A stretch of 18,821 nucleotides of DNA, taken from the NCBI GenBank assembly GCA_964520425.1, contig CAZFMX010000064.1, forward strand, positions 1-18,821, given 5' to 3'. Source of the DNA: JAFGFY01 sp964520425. GTDB lineage: Bacteria; Desulfobacterota; DSM-4660; Desulfatiglandales; HGW-15. Positions 1-8,112 of the stretch are shown here, in pieces. Within the stretch, counting starts at the first letter, position 1; every line of letters begins with the position of its first letter. The notes beneath the pieces were generated by a model that had not been told where the DNA came from, made no database searches, and worked only from the letters and a program-made list of their open reading frames with translations. Both the position numbers and the translations under genes were made by a program.

Positions 1-38
1 TTCCACTATTCCAGAACATGAGCGAGATGAGAGGATAG
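1..38 (+). other. Possible 3' end of an upstream gene, unresolved
   Basis: Two frames are open from the left edge: one ends at a TAG at 36-38, four bases before the hdrA start codon, and another ends at a TAA at 47-49, overlapping hdrA. Either could be the tail of a co-transcribed upstream gene, for example an hdrB/hdrC or another redox partner, but the visible 11 to 15 residues are too few to recognise. I see no terminator or promoter in these bases, which is compatible with the hdrA operon beginning further left. Confidence 0.2.
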
Positions 39-41
39 AAG

Positions 42-3000
42 GTGGATAAGGAACCAAATGAAGGACAAGTGAACAATAGTCCCGAAAAAGACCATTTCGG
101 CGATGTCATGATCGTGGGTGCCGGGATCAGCGGCATACAGGCTGCCCTCGACCTGGCTGAGACCGGTTTTAAAGTCTACTTGGTTGATAAATCACCGGCC
201 ATCGGGGGAAAGATGGCCCAGCTTGATAAGACCTTCCCTACGAATGACTGCTCCATGTGCATTGAATCCCCCAAGTTTATCGAATGCGCCCGACATCCCA
301 ACATAGAGATTCTGACCTACACGGAAGTGGATAGTGTGGAAGGAGAGGCCGGAGACTTCCAGGTTACCTTATTAAAGAAGCCCCGGTATGTGATTGAGGA
401 TCGATGCACCGGTTGTACAAGCTGTGTGGAGTATTGTCCCATCCAGATCCCTGACCCGTTCAATCAAGACATGTCCTTTAATAAGGCCATTCACATCTAC
501 TTTTCTCAGGCCGTGCCCCTGATCACCTATGTGGATCCTAATGCATGCTCATACTTTATAGATGAGAGATGCAACATCTGTCTAGGTGTCTGCAAGAACA
601 ACGCCATCGATCTTCATCAAAAGCCGGAAAAGATGAAGGTTGAGGTGGGGGCGATCATCCTTTCTCCAGGGTATGAGACCTTTGATCCCGGACTGCGGAA
701 TGACTATGGCTATGGCGAGTTTGAAAATGTAGTCACCAGTCTCGATTTTGAACGGCTGCTCTGCGCCACCGGCCCGCATGAAGGGGAGATCCTGCGGCCT
801 TCAGACCACAAGCATCCCCATAAGATCGCCTGGATTCAGTGTGTCGGTTCCAGACAGATTCTCGAAGGTGGCAACAGCTATTGTTCAGGAGTCTGCTGTA
901 CCTACACACAGAAGCAGGTGATTCTGACCAAAGACCATGACGCAGAGGCGGAGTGCACCATATTCCATAATGATGTTCGATCGTTCGGCAAGGATTTCGA
1001 ACGGTTTTATCAAAGAACGGAAGACCTTCCCGGTGTCCGATTCTTCAGAAGCTATGTATCCGTCGGAAAAGAGATCCCGGAGACCAAGAACGTCACCATT
1101 CGATACTCCACTCCCGATGAAGGGGTCAAGGAAGAGGAATTCGATCTTGTCGTCTTATCCGTCGGTCTGAATCCACCAAAGGACGTGGAGGCATTGGCTC
1201 AGAAATACGGCATCGAACTCAACGGTCACGGCTTCTGCAAGAACAATCCGACCAATCCCATTGAGACCTCCCGTCCGGGGATCTTTGTCAGCGGTGCCTT
1301 TCAGGGCCCCATGGACATCCCAGAGTCGGTGATGAGTGCAAGCGGGGCGGATGCCCTTTGCAGCCAGTTCCTTAGGTACCGCCGAGGAAGGCTGGACAAG
1401 AAAAGGATTTATCCCGAGGAAAGGGATGTCTCGGATGAAGAGCCCAAGATCGGTGTCTTTGTGTGTCATTGTGGTGCAAACATCGGAAGGGTGGTGGACG
1501 TGCCTTCGGTGGTGGAGTATGCCTCAGGCCTGGACCATGTGGTTCACGCCCAGGAAAGCCTCTTTGCGTGTTCTACGGATAATGCGCAACAGATCGCGGA
1601 GGCGATTCGGGAAAAGGGGCTCAATCGAGTGGTGGTGGCGGCGTGCACTCCGAGGACCCATGAGCCGCTGTTTCGGGACACGTGTCGTGAAGGGGGCATT
1701 AATCCCTATTTCTTTACCATGGCCAATATTCGAGAACATTGCTCCTGGGTCCACTCTCGAGAGCCAGAAAATGCCACCCAAAAGGCAAAAGACATCGTAC
1801 GGATGTCCGTAGCCCGGTCTGCCCTTTTAGAATCCCTTCAGGAATCCGAGCAGCCGGTGGACAGGAGGGGATTGGTGGTCGGAGGTGGTGTGGCCGGGAT
1901 GACCAGTGCCCTGAGCCTCGCCAAACAGGGCTTTGAGGTCTTTTTGGTGGAAAAGGAAACAGACCTTGGGGGGATGGCTCGAAGGATACATTACACGCTG
2001 GAAGGGATGGATGTTCAGGCCTTTTTGGCCGACCTGACAGAACGGGTCTATAAGAACCCCTTGATCCATGTATATACGGATTCGACCATTTTAGAGACCG
2101 CTGGTTTTGTGGGCAGTTTTACGACAAAGGTCAAATCCGCGTATCTGGACAGAAAAATCCACCATGGAATTGCCATTATCGCCACCGGTGCTGAAGAGTA
2201 TCAACCCACTGAATACCTCTTCGGGGAAGACGACCGGGTATTGACCTCGGTGGAACTGGAGGAGCAAATCGTCCAAGGAGAAGAAAGGGTGCTTAATGCT
2301 CAAAGCCTGGCCATGATCCAGTGTGTGGGGTGCAGAAACAAAGATAGGAATTACTGCTCCCGGGTCTGTTGCAGCCATTCCATCAAAAACGCCCTGCTAC
2401 TCAAAGAGAAAAATCCGGACATGAACATCTATATTCTCTATCGGGATATGAGATCCTATGGATTCAAAGAGGACTATTACCGGGAGGCGTCAGATAAGGG
2501 TGTAAAATTTATCCGGTATGAACCGGATGACAAACCTCAGGTGGAGGCCACTGAAGAGGAAGGCCGTCCCGTTCTTCGGGTGACGGTCACCGATTTTGTC
2601 CTGAACAACAAGCTTGAACTGGATGTGGAAATCCTGGCCCTGGCTGCCGCGGTGATTCCTTCTGCATCGACAGAGGGGATATCCAAGTTGTTCAAGGCCT
2701 CCCTGAATCCGGATGGTTTCTTTCAGGAGGCCCATGTCAAGCTCCGGCCCGTGGACTTTGCCGCGGAAGGGATTTTCTTATGCGGGACAGCGCATTATCC
2801 AAAGCACATATCTGAGACCATCAGTCAGGCCTACGGTGCGGCCGGTCGGGCGGTCACGATCCTGTCCAAAGACAAAATAACCGCTTCAGCTGAGATCGCG
2901 CATGTTATAGATGATTTATGTGTGGGGTGCCAGGGATGCATCGCGGTGTGTCCCTATGGAGCCATTGTTTATGACGAGAAAAAGGGCAAAGCGGAGATTA

Positions 3001-3119
3001 ACGCGGTCCTATGCAAGGGATGTGGGGGATGTGCGGCGACATGTCCTTCTGCAAGCATACAATTAGACGGATTTCGGCATGATCAGATATACACCCAGAT
3101 CGAGGAGGCATTTGCATAG
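42..3119 (+). CDS. hdrA: HdrA-like iron-sulfur flavoprotein with two fused HdrA halves
   Basis: This 1025-residue cytoplasmic protein is a heterodisulfide reductase A-type FAD and iron-sulfur protein. The first half has a dinucleotide-binding GAGISG at 26-31, a Cys pair at 70/73, a ferredoxin motif at C122/125/128/132, a second cluster motif at C169/177/180/184, and the HdrA-specific Cys set at C267, C281, C285 and C286. The second half repeats the plan: the HdrA N-terminal domain (C475, C477, C510, C535), a second FAD motif GGGVAG at 614-619, another HdrA Cys set (C761, C772, C776, C777) and two C-terminal ferredoxin motifs (C960-C970, C991-C1001). Canonical HdrA has one FAD, so this is a double form. 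The GTG start follows AGAGGA by about seven bases. The stop abuts the mvhD ATG, so it should act with MvhD and the formate dehydrogenase. Flavin-based electron confurcation or bifurcation is inferred from the family. Confidence 0.93.
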   Translation: MDKEPNEGQVNNSPEKDHFGDVMIVGAGISGIQAALDLAETGFKVYLVDKSPAIGGKMAQLDKTFPTNDCSMCIESPKFIECARHPNIEILTYTEVDSVEGEAGDFQVTLLKKPRYVIEDRCTGCTSCVEYCPIQIPDPFNQDMSFNKAIHIYFSQAVPLITYVDPNACSYFIDERCNICLGVCKNNAIDLHQKPEKMKVEVGAIILSPGYETFDPGLRNDYGYGEFENVVTSLDFERLLCATGPHEGEILRPSDHKHPHKIAWIQCVGSRQILEGGNSYCSGVCCTYTQKQVILTKDHDAEAECTIFHNDVRSFGKDFERFYQRTEDLPGVRFFRSYVSVGKEIPETKNVTIRYSTPDEGVKEEEFDLVVLSVGLNPPKDVEALAQKYGIELNGHGFCKNNPTNPIETSRPGIFVSGAFQGPMDIPESVMSASGADALCSQFLRYRRGRLDKKRIYPEERDVSDEEPKIGVFVCHCGANIGRVVDVPSVVEYASGLDHVVHAQESLFACSTDNAQQIAEAIREKGLNRVVVAACTPRTHEPLFRDTCREGGINPYFFTMANIREHCSWVHSREPENATQKAKDIVRMSVARSALLESLQESEQPVDRRGLVVGGGVAGMTSALSLAKQGFEVFLVEKETDLGGMARRIHYTLEGMDVQAFLADLTERVYKNPLIHVYTDSTILETAGFVGSFTTKVKSAYLDRKIHHGIAIIATGAEEYQPTEYLFGEDDRVLTSVELEEQIVQGEERVLNAQSLAMIQCVGCRNKDRNYCSRVCCSHSIKNALLLKEKNPDMNIYILYRDMRSYGFKEDYYREASDKGVKFIRYEPDDKPQVEATEEEGRPVLRVTVTDFVLNNKLELDVEILALAAAVIPSASTEGISKLFKASLNPDGFFQEAHVKLRPVDFAAEGIFLCGTAHYPKHISETISQAYGAAGRAVTILSKDKITASAEIAHVIDDLCVGCQGCIAVCPYGAIVYDEKKGKAEINAVLCKGCGGCAATCPSASIQLDGFRHDQIYTQIEEAFA

Positions 3120-3569
3120 ATGGGAACAGCAACGGCAAAAGAAATGAAGAATATAGAGGGCTTCAGGCCCAAGATCATCGCCTTTTTGTGTAACTGGTGA
3201 GCGTACTCCGCCGCTGATCTAGCTGGAGTTTCCAGACTACAATATCCTGCAGATATAAAGATTATTCGCCTCATGTGTACCGCGACCGTTTCTCCGCATC
3301 ATATACTGAAGGCCATTCAGAAGGGCGCCGATGGAGTCATCGTAGCCGGATGCCATATAGGAGATTGCCACTATTTAAAGGGAAATTATATGACCATCAA
3401 AAGAATGGCTGTGTTGAAAGGACTCCTGAGATTCACCGGTTTTGAAGAAGAAAGGCTGAACCTGGACTGGATTTCATCGGCAGAGGGTATCAAATTCGCT
3501 GAGCTTATGCACACCTTTACAGAGAAGATAAAACAATTGGGCCCGTCACACTTGAGGACATCCTATTAA
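3120..3569 (+). CDS. mvhD: MvhD-like [2Fe-2S] electron-transfer subunit, selenoprotein
   Basis: The 149-residue product is MvhD/FrhD-like (hydrogenase delta subunit family), a small [2Fe-2S] protein that passes electrons from a hydrogenase or formate dehydrogenase to HdrA. The reading frame runs from an ATG directly after the hdrA stop to the TAA at 3567-3569 and contains one UGA at 3198-3200, codon 27. The context is C24-N-W-U27-A-Y, where the family has CNWC; further conserved Cys are C53, C78 and C83 (GCHIGDCHY). The reading frame stays conserved on both sides of the UGA, so this is selenocysteine, not a frameshift or a later start. An annotation starting at the Met codon at 3273 would lose the N-terminal third. 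The ribosome site AGGAGG is at 3103-3108 inside hdrA. Sec-containing members of this family (VhuD) are known in methanogens. Confidence 0.9.
3220..3239 (+). promoter_or_regulatory. Bacterial SECIS hairpin for mvhD UGA
   Basis: Downstream of the UGA at 3198-3200, CTGGA at 3223-3227 pairs with TCCAG at 3231-3235, and TAG at 3220-3222 pairs with CTA at 3237-3239 around a bulged A. The apical loop carries G-U-U, and its G lies about 28 nt after the UGA, within the range of bacterial SECIS elements. The pairing was done by eye; no folding energy was calculated. Confidence 0.6.
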
Positions 3570-3592
3570 TATCGGTCCCGAGGAAAAAAGTC

Positions 3593-4402
3593 ATGAAGGA
3601 GATGTTGGAAAAGGTCAAACAGTTACTTAGTGAAGAGAAGATTACAGGGTTTATCGGGCTCAAAGAACAACATGGTCAACCCGGACCCTATCTGTTCACC
3701 AAAGAGAATATAGACCATTCAGATCCTCTGGTGGTTGGGGACACAAGATATCCCTTGAATAAGGTCCTCCTGACATTGTCCAGGCGATACCCGGAAGACA
3801 CCTTGGGGGTGATGGTCAGGGGATGTGATGAACGGGGATTGGAGGAGCTGTTCAAGTGGAACCAACTCCATCGGGATCACGTCGTTCCTGTGGGAATTGC
3901 CTGCCCTTCCGAATTAGCCGAGGCTTGCGAGTGCTACAAACCATATCCTTCAGAGTGGGTTGTGGGAGAAAAGACAGAGGGAATTTCCCAAAGCATGCGG
4001 CTGGAAGGCATTGAACAGATGAGCCGGGAAGAACGACTTGAGTTCTGGACCGCGCAATTCAACAAGTGCATCAAATGTTACGGGTGCCGGGATATTTGTC
4101 CCATGTGCTTTTGTAACGTCTGCAGCCTCGAAGACCGGAACTTCATTCACACCGGCAAGCTCCCCCCGGAAAACCCGGCGTTTCACCTGGGCCGGGCCAT
4201 CCATATGGTGGGCCGGTGCATTGATTGTGGTCTGTGCGAAGAAGCCTGCCCTTCGGGCATCCCTCTTCGAACTCTCTACAAAGAGGTCGGAAAGATCGTT
4301 GAAGATGTGTTTGACTATAAGACCGGAGAAGAGCCCGAAGAGAAATCCCCCTTAAACATTCTGGGGGAAGTGACCTTGGAGTTGTCGGACGTGAATAAAT
4401 AA
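3593..4402 (+). CDS. FdhB-like two-[4Fe-4S] iron-sulfur subunit
   Basis: A 269-residue soluble protein with two ferredoxin-type cluster motifs: C159-x2-C162-x2-C165-x3-C169-P and C209-x2-C212-x2-C215-x3-C219-P. Extra Cys lie at 172, 174 and 177 between them (PMCFCNVC). The N-terminal 150 residues carry an RGCDERGLEEL stretch (76-86) and Cys at 104, 112 and 114, recalling the FrhB/FdhB-type proteins that accompany cytoplasmic formate dehydrogenases. It lies 23 bp after mvhD and 116 bp before fdhA, so the likely job is relaying electrons between the molybdopterin subunit and MvhD/HdrA. I see no clear NAD- or FMN-binding glycine motif, so direct NAD reduction by this subunit is not supported. 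The ATG at 3593 has AGGA about eight bases upstream. Confidence 0.82.
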   Translation: MKEMLEKVKQLLSEEKITGFIGLKEQHGQPGPYLFTKENIDHSDPLVVGDTRYPLNKVLLTLSRRYPEDTLGVMVRGCDERGLEELFKWNQLHRDHVVPVGIACPSELAEACECYKPYPSEWVVGEKTEGISQSMRLEGIEQMSREERLEFWTAQFNKCIKCYGCRDICPMCFCNVCSLEDRNFIHTGKLPPENPAFHLGRAIHMVGRCIDCGLCEEACPSGIPLRTLYKEVGKIVEDVFDYKTGEEPEEKSPLNILGEVTLELSDVNK

Positions 4403-4472
4403 GACGCAGGAATCCTGTCGAAGATCCCGTCTGGAGCGAAGCAAAAGCGGGGAACGGGGAATCCGAAACGTT

Positions 4473-4494
4473 TTCTCCCAGCTGGTTGGGAGAA
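4473..4494 (+). other. Intercistronic hairpin before fdhA
   Basis: TTCTCCCA and TGGGAGAA form a perfect 8-bp stem with a six-base loop (GCTGGT) in the 116-bp gap between the FdhB-like gene and fdhA. No T-run follows, so it is unlikely to be a Rho-independent terminator. It may be an mRNA stability or processing element. The fdhA ribosome site (AAAGGAAAG, about 4504-4511) lies just downstream. Confidence 0.4.
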
Positions 4495-4518
4495 TAAATG
4501 TAAAAGGAAAGAATAATA

Positions 4519-6558
4519 ATGGAATATAGATCGGTTCTGACGACCTGTGGCTATTGTGGATGCGGCTGTGGATTATATTTGGAAGTATTGGATGGAGATC
4601 TGGTCGGCACAATGCCTTGCAAGACCGATCCGGTCAGCCGGGGCGCGCTCTGCATCAAAGGGTGGAATGTCCACGAATTCGTCAACAGCGAGGATCGACT
4701 CACCAAACCCTTAATCAAAGATGGGGATTCCTTCGGCGAGGCGACCTGGGATGAGGCGTTGCAGAAGACTGCGGATACCCTCAAGAAGATCGCGAATGAG
4801 TCAGGACCGGACAGCATCGCCTTTCTCGCCTCGGCCAAATGTACTAATGAGGAGAACTACCTGCTCCAGAAAATGGCCCGTGCGGCGATTGGCACCCATA
4901 ATGTCGACCACTGTGCCCGTCTCTGACACTCTTCCACGGTGGCAGGTCTTGCCGCCGCGTTCGGAAGTGGCGCCATGACCAATTCAATTGACGAGATCGA
5001 GGATGCTCAGTGCATCTTCGTCATCGGATCCAACACTACGGAGGCCCATCCCCTCATTGGTACACGAATCATGAAGGCCAAGGAGAAGGGGGCCCAGTTG
5101 ATCGTCGCAGATCCCCGAAAGATCCACTTGGCCGCCTATGCCGATATCTTTGTCCGGCAGAGGTTGGGAACCGATGTTGCCTTGATAAACGGTATGATGC
5201 ACATCATTCTCAAAGAGAAATGGCACAACGCCCTATTCATCGAGGAACGCACAGAAGGCTTTGAAGATCTTCAAAAGGCGGTGGAAGGCTATACCCCGGA
5301 AAAGGTGGAAGAGATTACTGGAATCGATGCGACTGATATCCGGCGTATGGCCGAGGCCTATGCCCGGTCTGCGTCCTCGGCTATTGTCTATGCCATGGGC
5401 ATTACCCAGCATATTACGGGCGTGGACAATGTCAAGTCCCTGGCCAACCTGGCTATGCTCTGCGGGCAGATCGGTCGTGAGAGTACGGGAGTCAATCCCC
5501 TTCGAGGCCAGAACAACGTGCAGGGGGCCTGCGACATGGGGGGACTTCCCAACGTATATCCGGCCTATCAGGCGGTGACTGTTGAGGAGAATGCCGAGAA
5601 GTTCGCCAAGGCATGGAATATCGAGAAGCTTTCCACAAAGGTCGGAATGACCCTGACCGAGATGATGGAAAAGGCCGTGACCGGAGAGCTCAAGGCCCTG
5701 TTCATACTCGGCGAAAATCCCATGGTCAGCGACGCCGATATTCAGCATGTGGAAAAAGCGCTGAAGTCTTTGGAATTTCTGGCGGTCCAGGATATCTTTA
5801 TGACGGAAAGCGCCCAAATGGCTGATGTAGTGCTTCCGGGGGTGAGTTTTGCGGAAAAAGACGGCACATTCACCAATACGGAAAGAAAGATCAAACGAGT
5901 GAGAAAGGCCATAGAACCCATAAAGGGCTGCCGGCAGGATTGGGAGATCATCTGTGGTCTCTCCACCCGGATGGGTTATGACATGAGCTACACCCATCCT
6001 TCAGAGATCTTGGCGGAGATCGCCCAGGTGGCTCCGAGCTACGGTGGCATCACCTATGATAGGATTGAAGAAGACGGTCTTCAATGGCCGTGCCCGAACC
6101 CGGATCACCCGGGAACACCCTTTCTACACAAAGGACAATTTACCAGGGGCTCAGGTCTGTTTCACGTCGTGGACTACCTGCCCCCCGAAGAGCTGCCGGA
6201 TGACGAATACCCTGATATGCTGACCACCGGGCGGATGTACGTCCATTATCACACCGGGACCATGACCCGCAGATCACCATCGCTTCATAAAGAGGTTGAG
6301 GAAGGGTTCGTGGAGATCAACACGCAACAGGCCAAGGAAATGGGTATCTCCCAGGGTGAACGCATCAAGATTTCATCCAGAAGGGGAGAGATCGAAATCA
6401 AGGCCGACCTCAGCGAGCGAGTGGACAGGGGCACTATTTTTATCCCCTTCCATTTCGCGGAGAGCGCGGCCAATATGCTGACCAATCCGGTCTTGGACCC
6501 CATCGCCAAGATCCCGGAATACAAGGTCTGTGCGGTTAAAATCGAAAAGGCCGCGTAA
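4519..6558 (+). CDS. fdhA: Formate dehydrogenase alpha subunit, selenocysteine- and Mo/W-bisPGD-containing
   Basis: The catalytic subunit oxidises formate to CO2, or runs in reverse, at a Mo or W bis-pyranopterin centre. The frame is 679 residues with one in-frame UGA at 4924-4926, codon 136, in the context DHCARL-U-H. Formate dehydrogenases carry Sec or Cys there, followed by the conserved His (H137). The N-terminal cluster ligands are C10, C13, C17 and C45, with the conserved Lys at 47. Later family landmarks include PLRGQNNVQGACDMG and, near the C-terminus, a molydopterin-dinucleotide-binding domain (TTGRMYVHYHTGTMTRRS). No Tat signal is visible, so it should be cytoplasmic. Gene callers that stop at UGA would split it into a 135-residue piece and a 539-residue piece starting at a GTG at 4939. 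It is the last gene of the operon and its stop is 6 bp from the convergent ferritin-like gene. Confidence 0.96.
4937..4957 (+). promoter_or_regulatory. Bacterial SECIS hairpin for fdhA UGA
   Basis: CGGTGGCA at 4937-4944 pairs with TGCCGCCG at 4950-4957 (8 bp, one G-U) around a GGTCT loop. Seventeen bases separate the UGA at 4924-4926 from the AGGTCT hexamer. From memory, the Escherichia coli formate dehydrogenase SECIS has the same spacing and the same AGGUCU apex. This strongly supports SelB-dependent selenocysteine insertion. Confidence 0.88.
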
Positions 6559-6564
6559 CGCCAA

Positions 6565-7074
6565 TCACCCACCCCACGGCATTTTCGCGTAGACGTCAGA
6601 GAGCTTATCCCTGAAATCCCGGAAGAACTTCTCATGGCTTTTTTCCCAGCGGGACAATCTCAGAAGGGCCTTCCGGGCGTCGCCTTTGGTTTGATCAGCC
6701 ATCCTTTCGTAAAACTCACTCAAATCCTTTTCAATAAGCCAGGCCATATTAAAGACGGTCACATCGGGAACCATAGACCCTTCCAGACACTGTTCCAGAA
6801 ACTCGGATTTTGCCCTTGCATCAAAAAAATCCGTATCCTCCATTCCCGCGTCGTCATCTTCCGTGATTTCAAATTCAATGCCTTCTTTTAGGTCTCTCAA
6901 TATCCGATTGATGAATGCAATATGCTTCTCCTCTTCTTGGATCAAACGTTTGAAAGCACTCAACGCCGCTCCGACTCCCATCCTTTTCAGGGAAGTCTCA
7001 AAAAAAATTTTCCCTGTTTTTTCCTGATTCAGAGCATATTCAAAGATCTTGATTAACTTGATATCTTGGGTCAT
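6565..7074 (-). CDS. Ferritin-like diiron protein (rubrerythrin-type, no rubredoxin domain)
   Basis: A 169-residue, all-helical protein of the ferritin-like/rubrerythrin superfamily. Candidate diiron ligands are E18 in helix 1, E48-x2-H51 in helix 2, an acidic residue in the E115/E120 helix, and E144-x2-H147 in the last helix. No C-terminal CxxC rubredoxin domain is present, so it is an erythrin-only form, probably for peroxide or oxygen defence or iron handling in the cytoplasm. An insertion at about 64-92, rich in Asp and Glu, separates the two helix pairs. It is the third gene after etfB and etfA, 23 bp downstream of etfA, with an AAGGAG ribosome site about ten bases before the ATG. The link to the ETF is by operon only; no interaction is shown. 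Confidence 0.8.
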   Translation of the reverse strand: MTQDIKLIKIFEYALNQEKTGKIFFETSLKRMGVGAALSAFKRLIQEEEKHIAFINRILRDLKEGIEFEITEDDDAGMEDTDFFDARAKSEFLEQCLEGSMVPDVTVFNMAWLIEKDLSEFYERMADQTKGDARKALLRLSRWEKSHEKFFRDFRDKLSDVYAKMPWGG

Positions 7075-7097
7075 GGGTTTATTCTCCTTTTTGCCCT

Positions 7098-8093
7098 CTA
7101 ACCCTTAATCTTCTTGACCTCTTCATTAAAGCCTTCAAGGACATCTTTGTAGTCTGCGACCACACCATAATGAGACATCTTGAAGATGGGGGCCGCTTCG
7201 TCGGAATTGATAGCCACGATGGTCTTGGATTTTGAGCACCCTGCCATGTGCTGTAGCGCCCCAGAGATGCCCACAGCCATATAGATCTGAGGATTCACCT
7301 TCTTGCCGGTCAGTCCGATCTGCAGAGAATTCGGAATCCAGCCGTTATCAACAGCAGGACGGCTCCCCGCAATGGCTCCGTCAAGCAAATCCGCCGTTGT
7401 CTGGATGAGATCAGCCCCTTCCTTCTTCTTCAGACCGCGGCCTCCACTCACCACCACGTTCGCATTGGCCAGCTTCAGCGCCAAGGCCAGACTCTCATCC
7501 TTCTCCTTCTTCACAAACCGGGTCTTCACCTTGGATCCGTCTATGGAAAGGGCCAGATTACTTACTTCGCCCTTCTTCGATTCATCATAATCCGCCGAGT
7601 CAAAGGCCCCCTCACGAACCGATGCAACCTGGGGATGACTCTTGGTTATGTTGGCGTCTGCATGAGCTTTCCCTCCAAACACCGGCTTCACCGTAACCAT
7701 TACTCCCCCATCAATCTTCAGATCCACACAGTCCACTGCCACACCGGTCTTTAACCGAAAGGCCAGCCGGGGAGCTAAATCCAGACCTTTGTCATTGTGT
7801 GCAAACAGGATAATGCACGGATTCAATTCCTCCACCGCCTGCTCCATGGCCTGAAGATAGGTATCGGTCAGGTAATTCTCCAACAATGGATCAGTCCCCG
7901 CAAATACCTTGTCCGCGCCATACCCATATCCTTGTTCCGCACCTTGAGCATCTGAACCCAATAACAACAGATGTAATTCCTCATTTAGGTCACTGGAAAG
8001 TGTCTTCCCGATCCGCATCACCTGCGCAGTCACCGAAGACAGGTTCTCTCCATCCATCTCACCAAATACCAGAACATTCTTATATTCCGTCAT
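7098..8093 (-). CDS. etfA: Electron transfer flavoprotein alpha subunit
   Basis: The 331-residue product is the FAD-binding alpha subunit of an ETF. The C-terminal FAD domain shows the family landmarks VVSGGRGLKK (214-223), GSRPAVDNGW (243-252), IGLTGKKVNPQ (259-269), GISGALQHMAG (275-285) and AINSDEAAPIF (294-304). Its N-terminal domain (1-185) has the usual Rossmann-like alpha/beta pattern (VLVFGEMDG; ILFAHNDKG). It starts 19 bp after the end of etfB, with AAGGTGA before the ATG, and should heterodimerise with EtfB in the cytoplasm. It would move electrons between acyl-CoA or other dehydrogenases and a quinone, NAD or ferredoxin-linked partner. No dehydrogenase or ETF:quinone oxidoreductase gene adjoins it, so the partner cannot be named. 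The sequence alone did not let me decide whether it bifurcates. Confidence 0.95.
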   Translation of the reverse strand: MTEYKNVLVFGEMDGENLSSVTAQVMRIGKTLSSDLNEELHLLLLGSDAQGAEQGYGYGADKVFAGTDPLLENYLTDTYLQAMEQAVEELNPCIILFAHNDKGLDLAPRLAFRLKTGVAVDCVDLKIDGGVMVTVKPVFGGKAHADANITKSHPQVASVREGAFDSADYDESKKGEVSNLALSIDGSKVKTRFVKKEKDESLALALKLANANVVVSGGRGLKKKEGADLIQTTADLLDGAIAGSRPAVDNGWIPNSLQIGLTGKKVNPQIYMAVGISGALQHMAGCSKSKTIVAINSDEAAPIFKMSHYGVVADYKDVLEGFNEEVKKIKG

Positions 8094-8112
8094 ATAATCA
8101 CCTTACCTTCCC

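Noticed and set aside
4519..4926. fdhA as a frameshifted or nonsense pseudogene split at 4924
   Set aside because: The UGA sits at the catalytic Sec/Cys site before the conserved His, the frame is intact afterwards, and a well-formed SECIS follows.
5233..5997. 254-codon open frame on the minus strand inside fdhA
   Set aside because: It lies wholly antisense to a strongly conserved enzyme; its His-rich, unfamiliar protein sequence and lack of a ribosome site mark it as a shadow frame.
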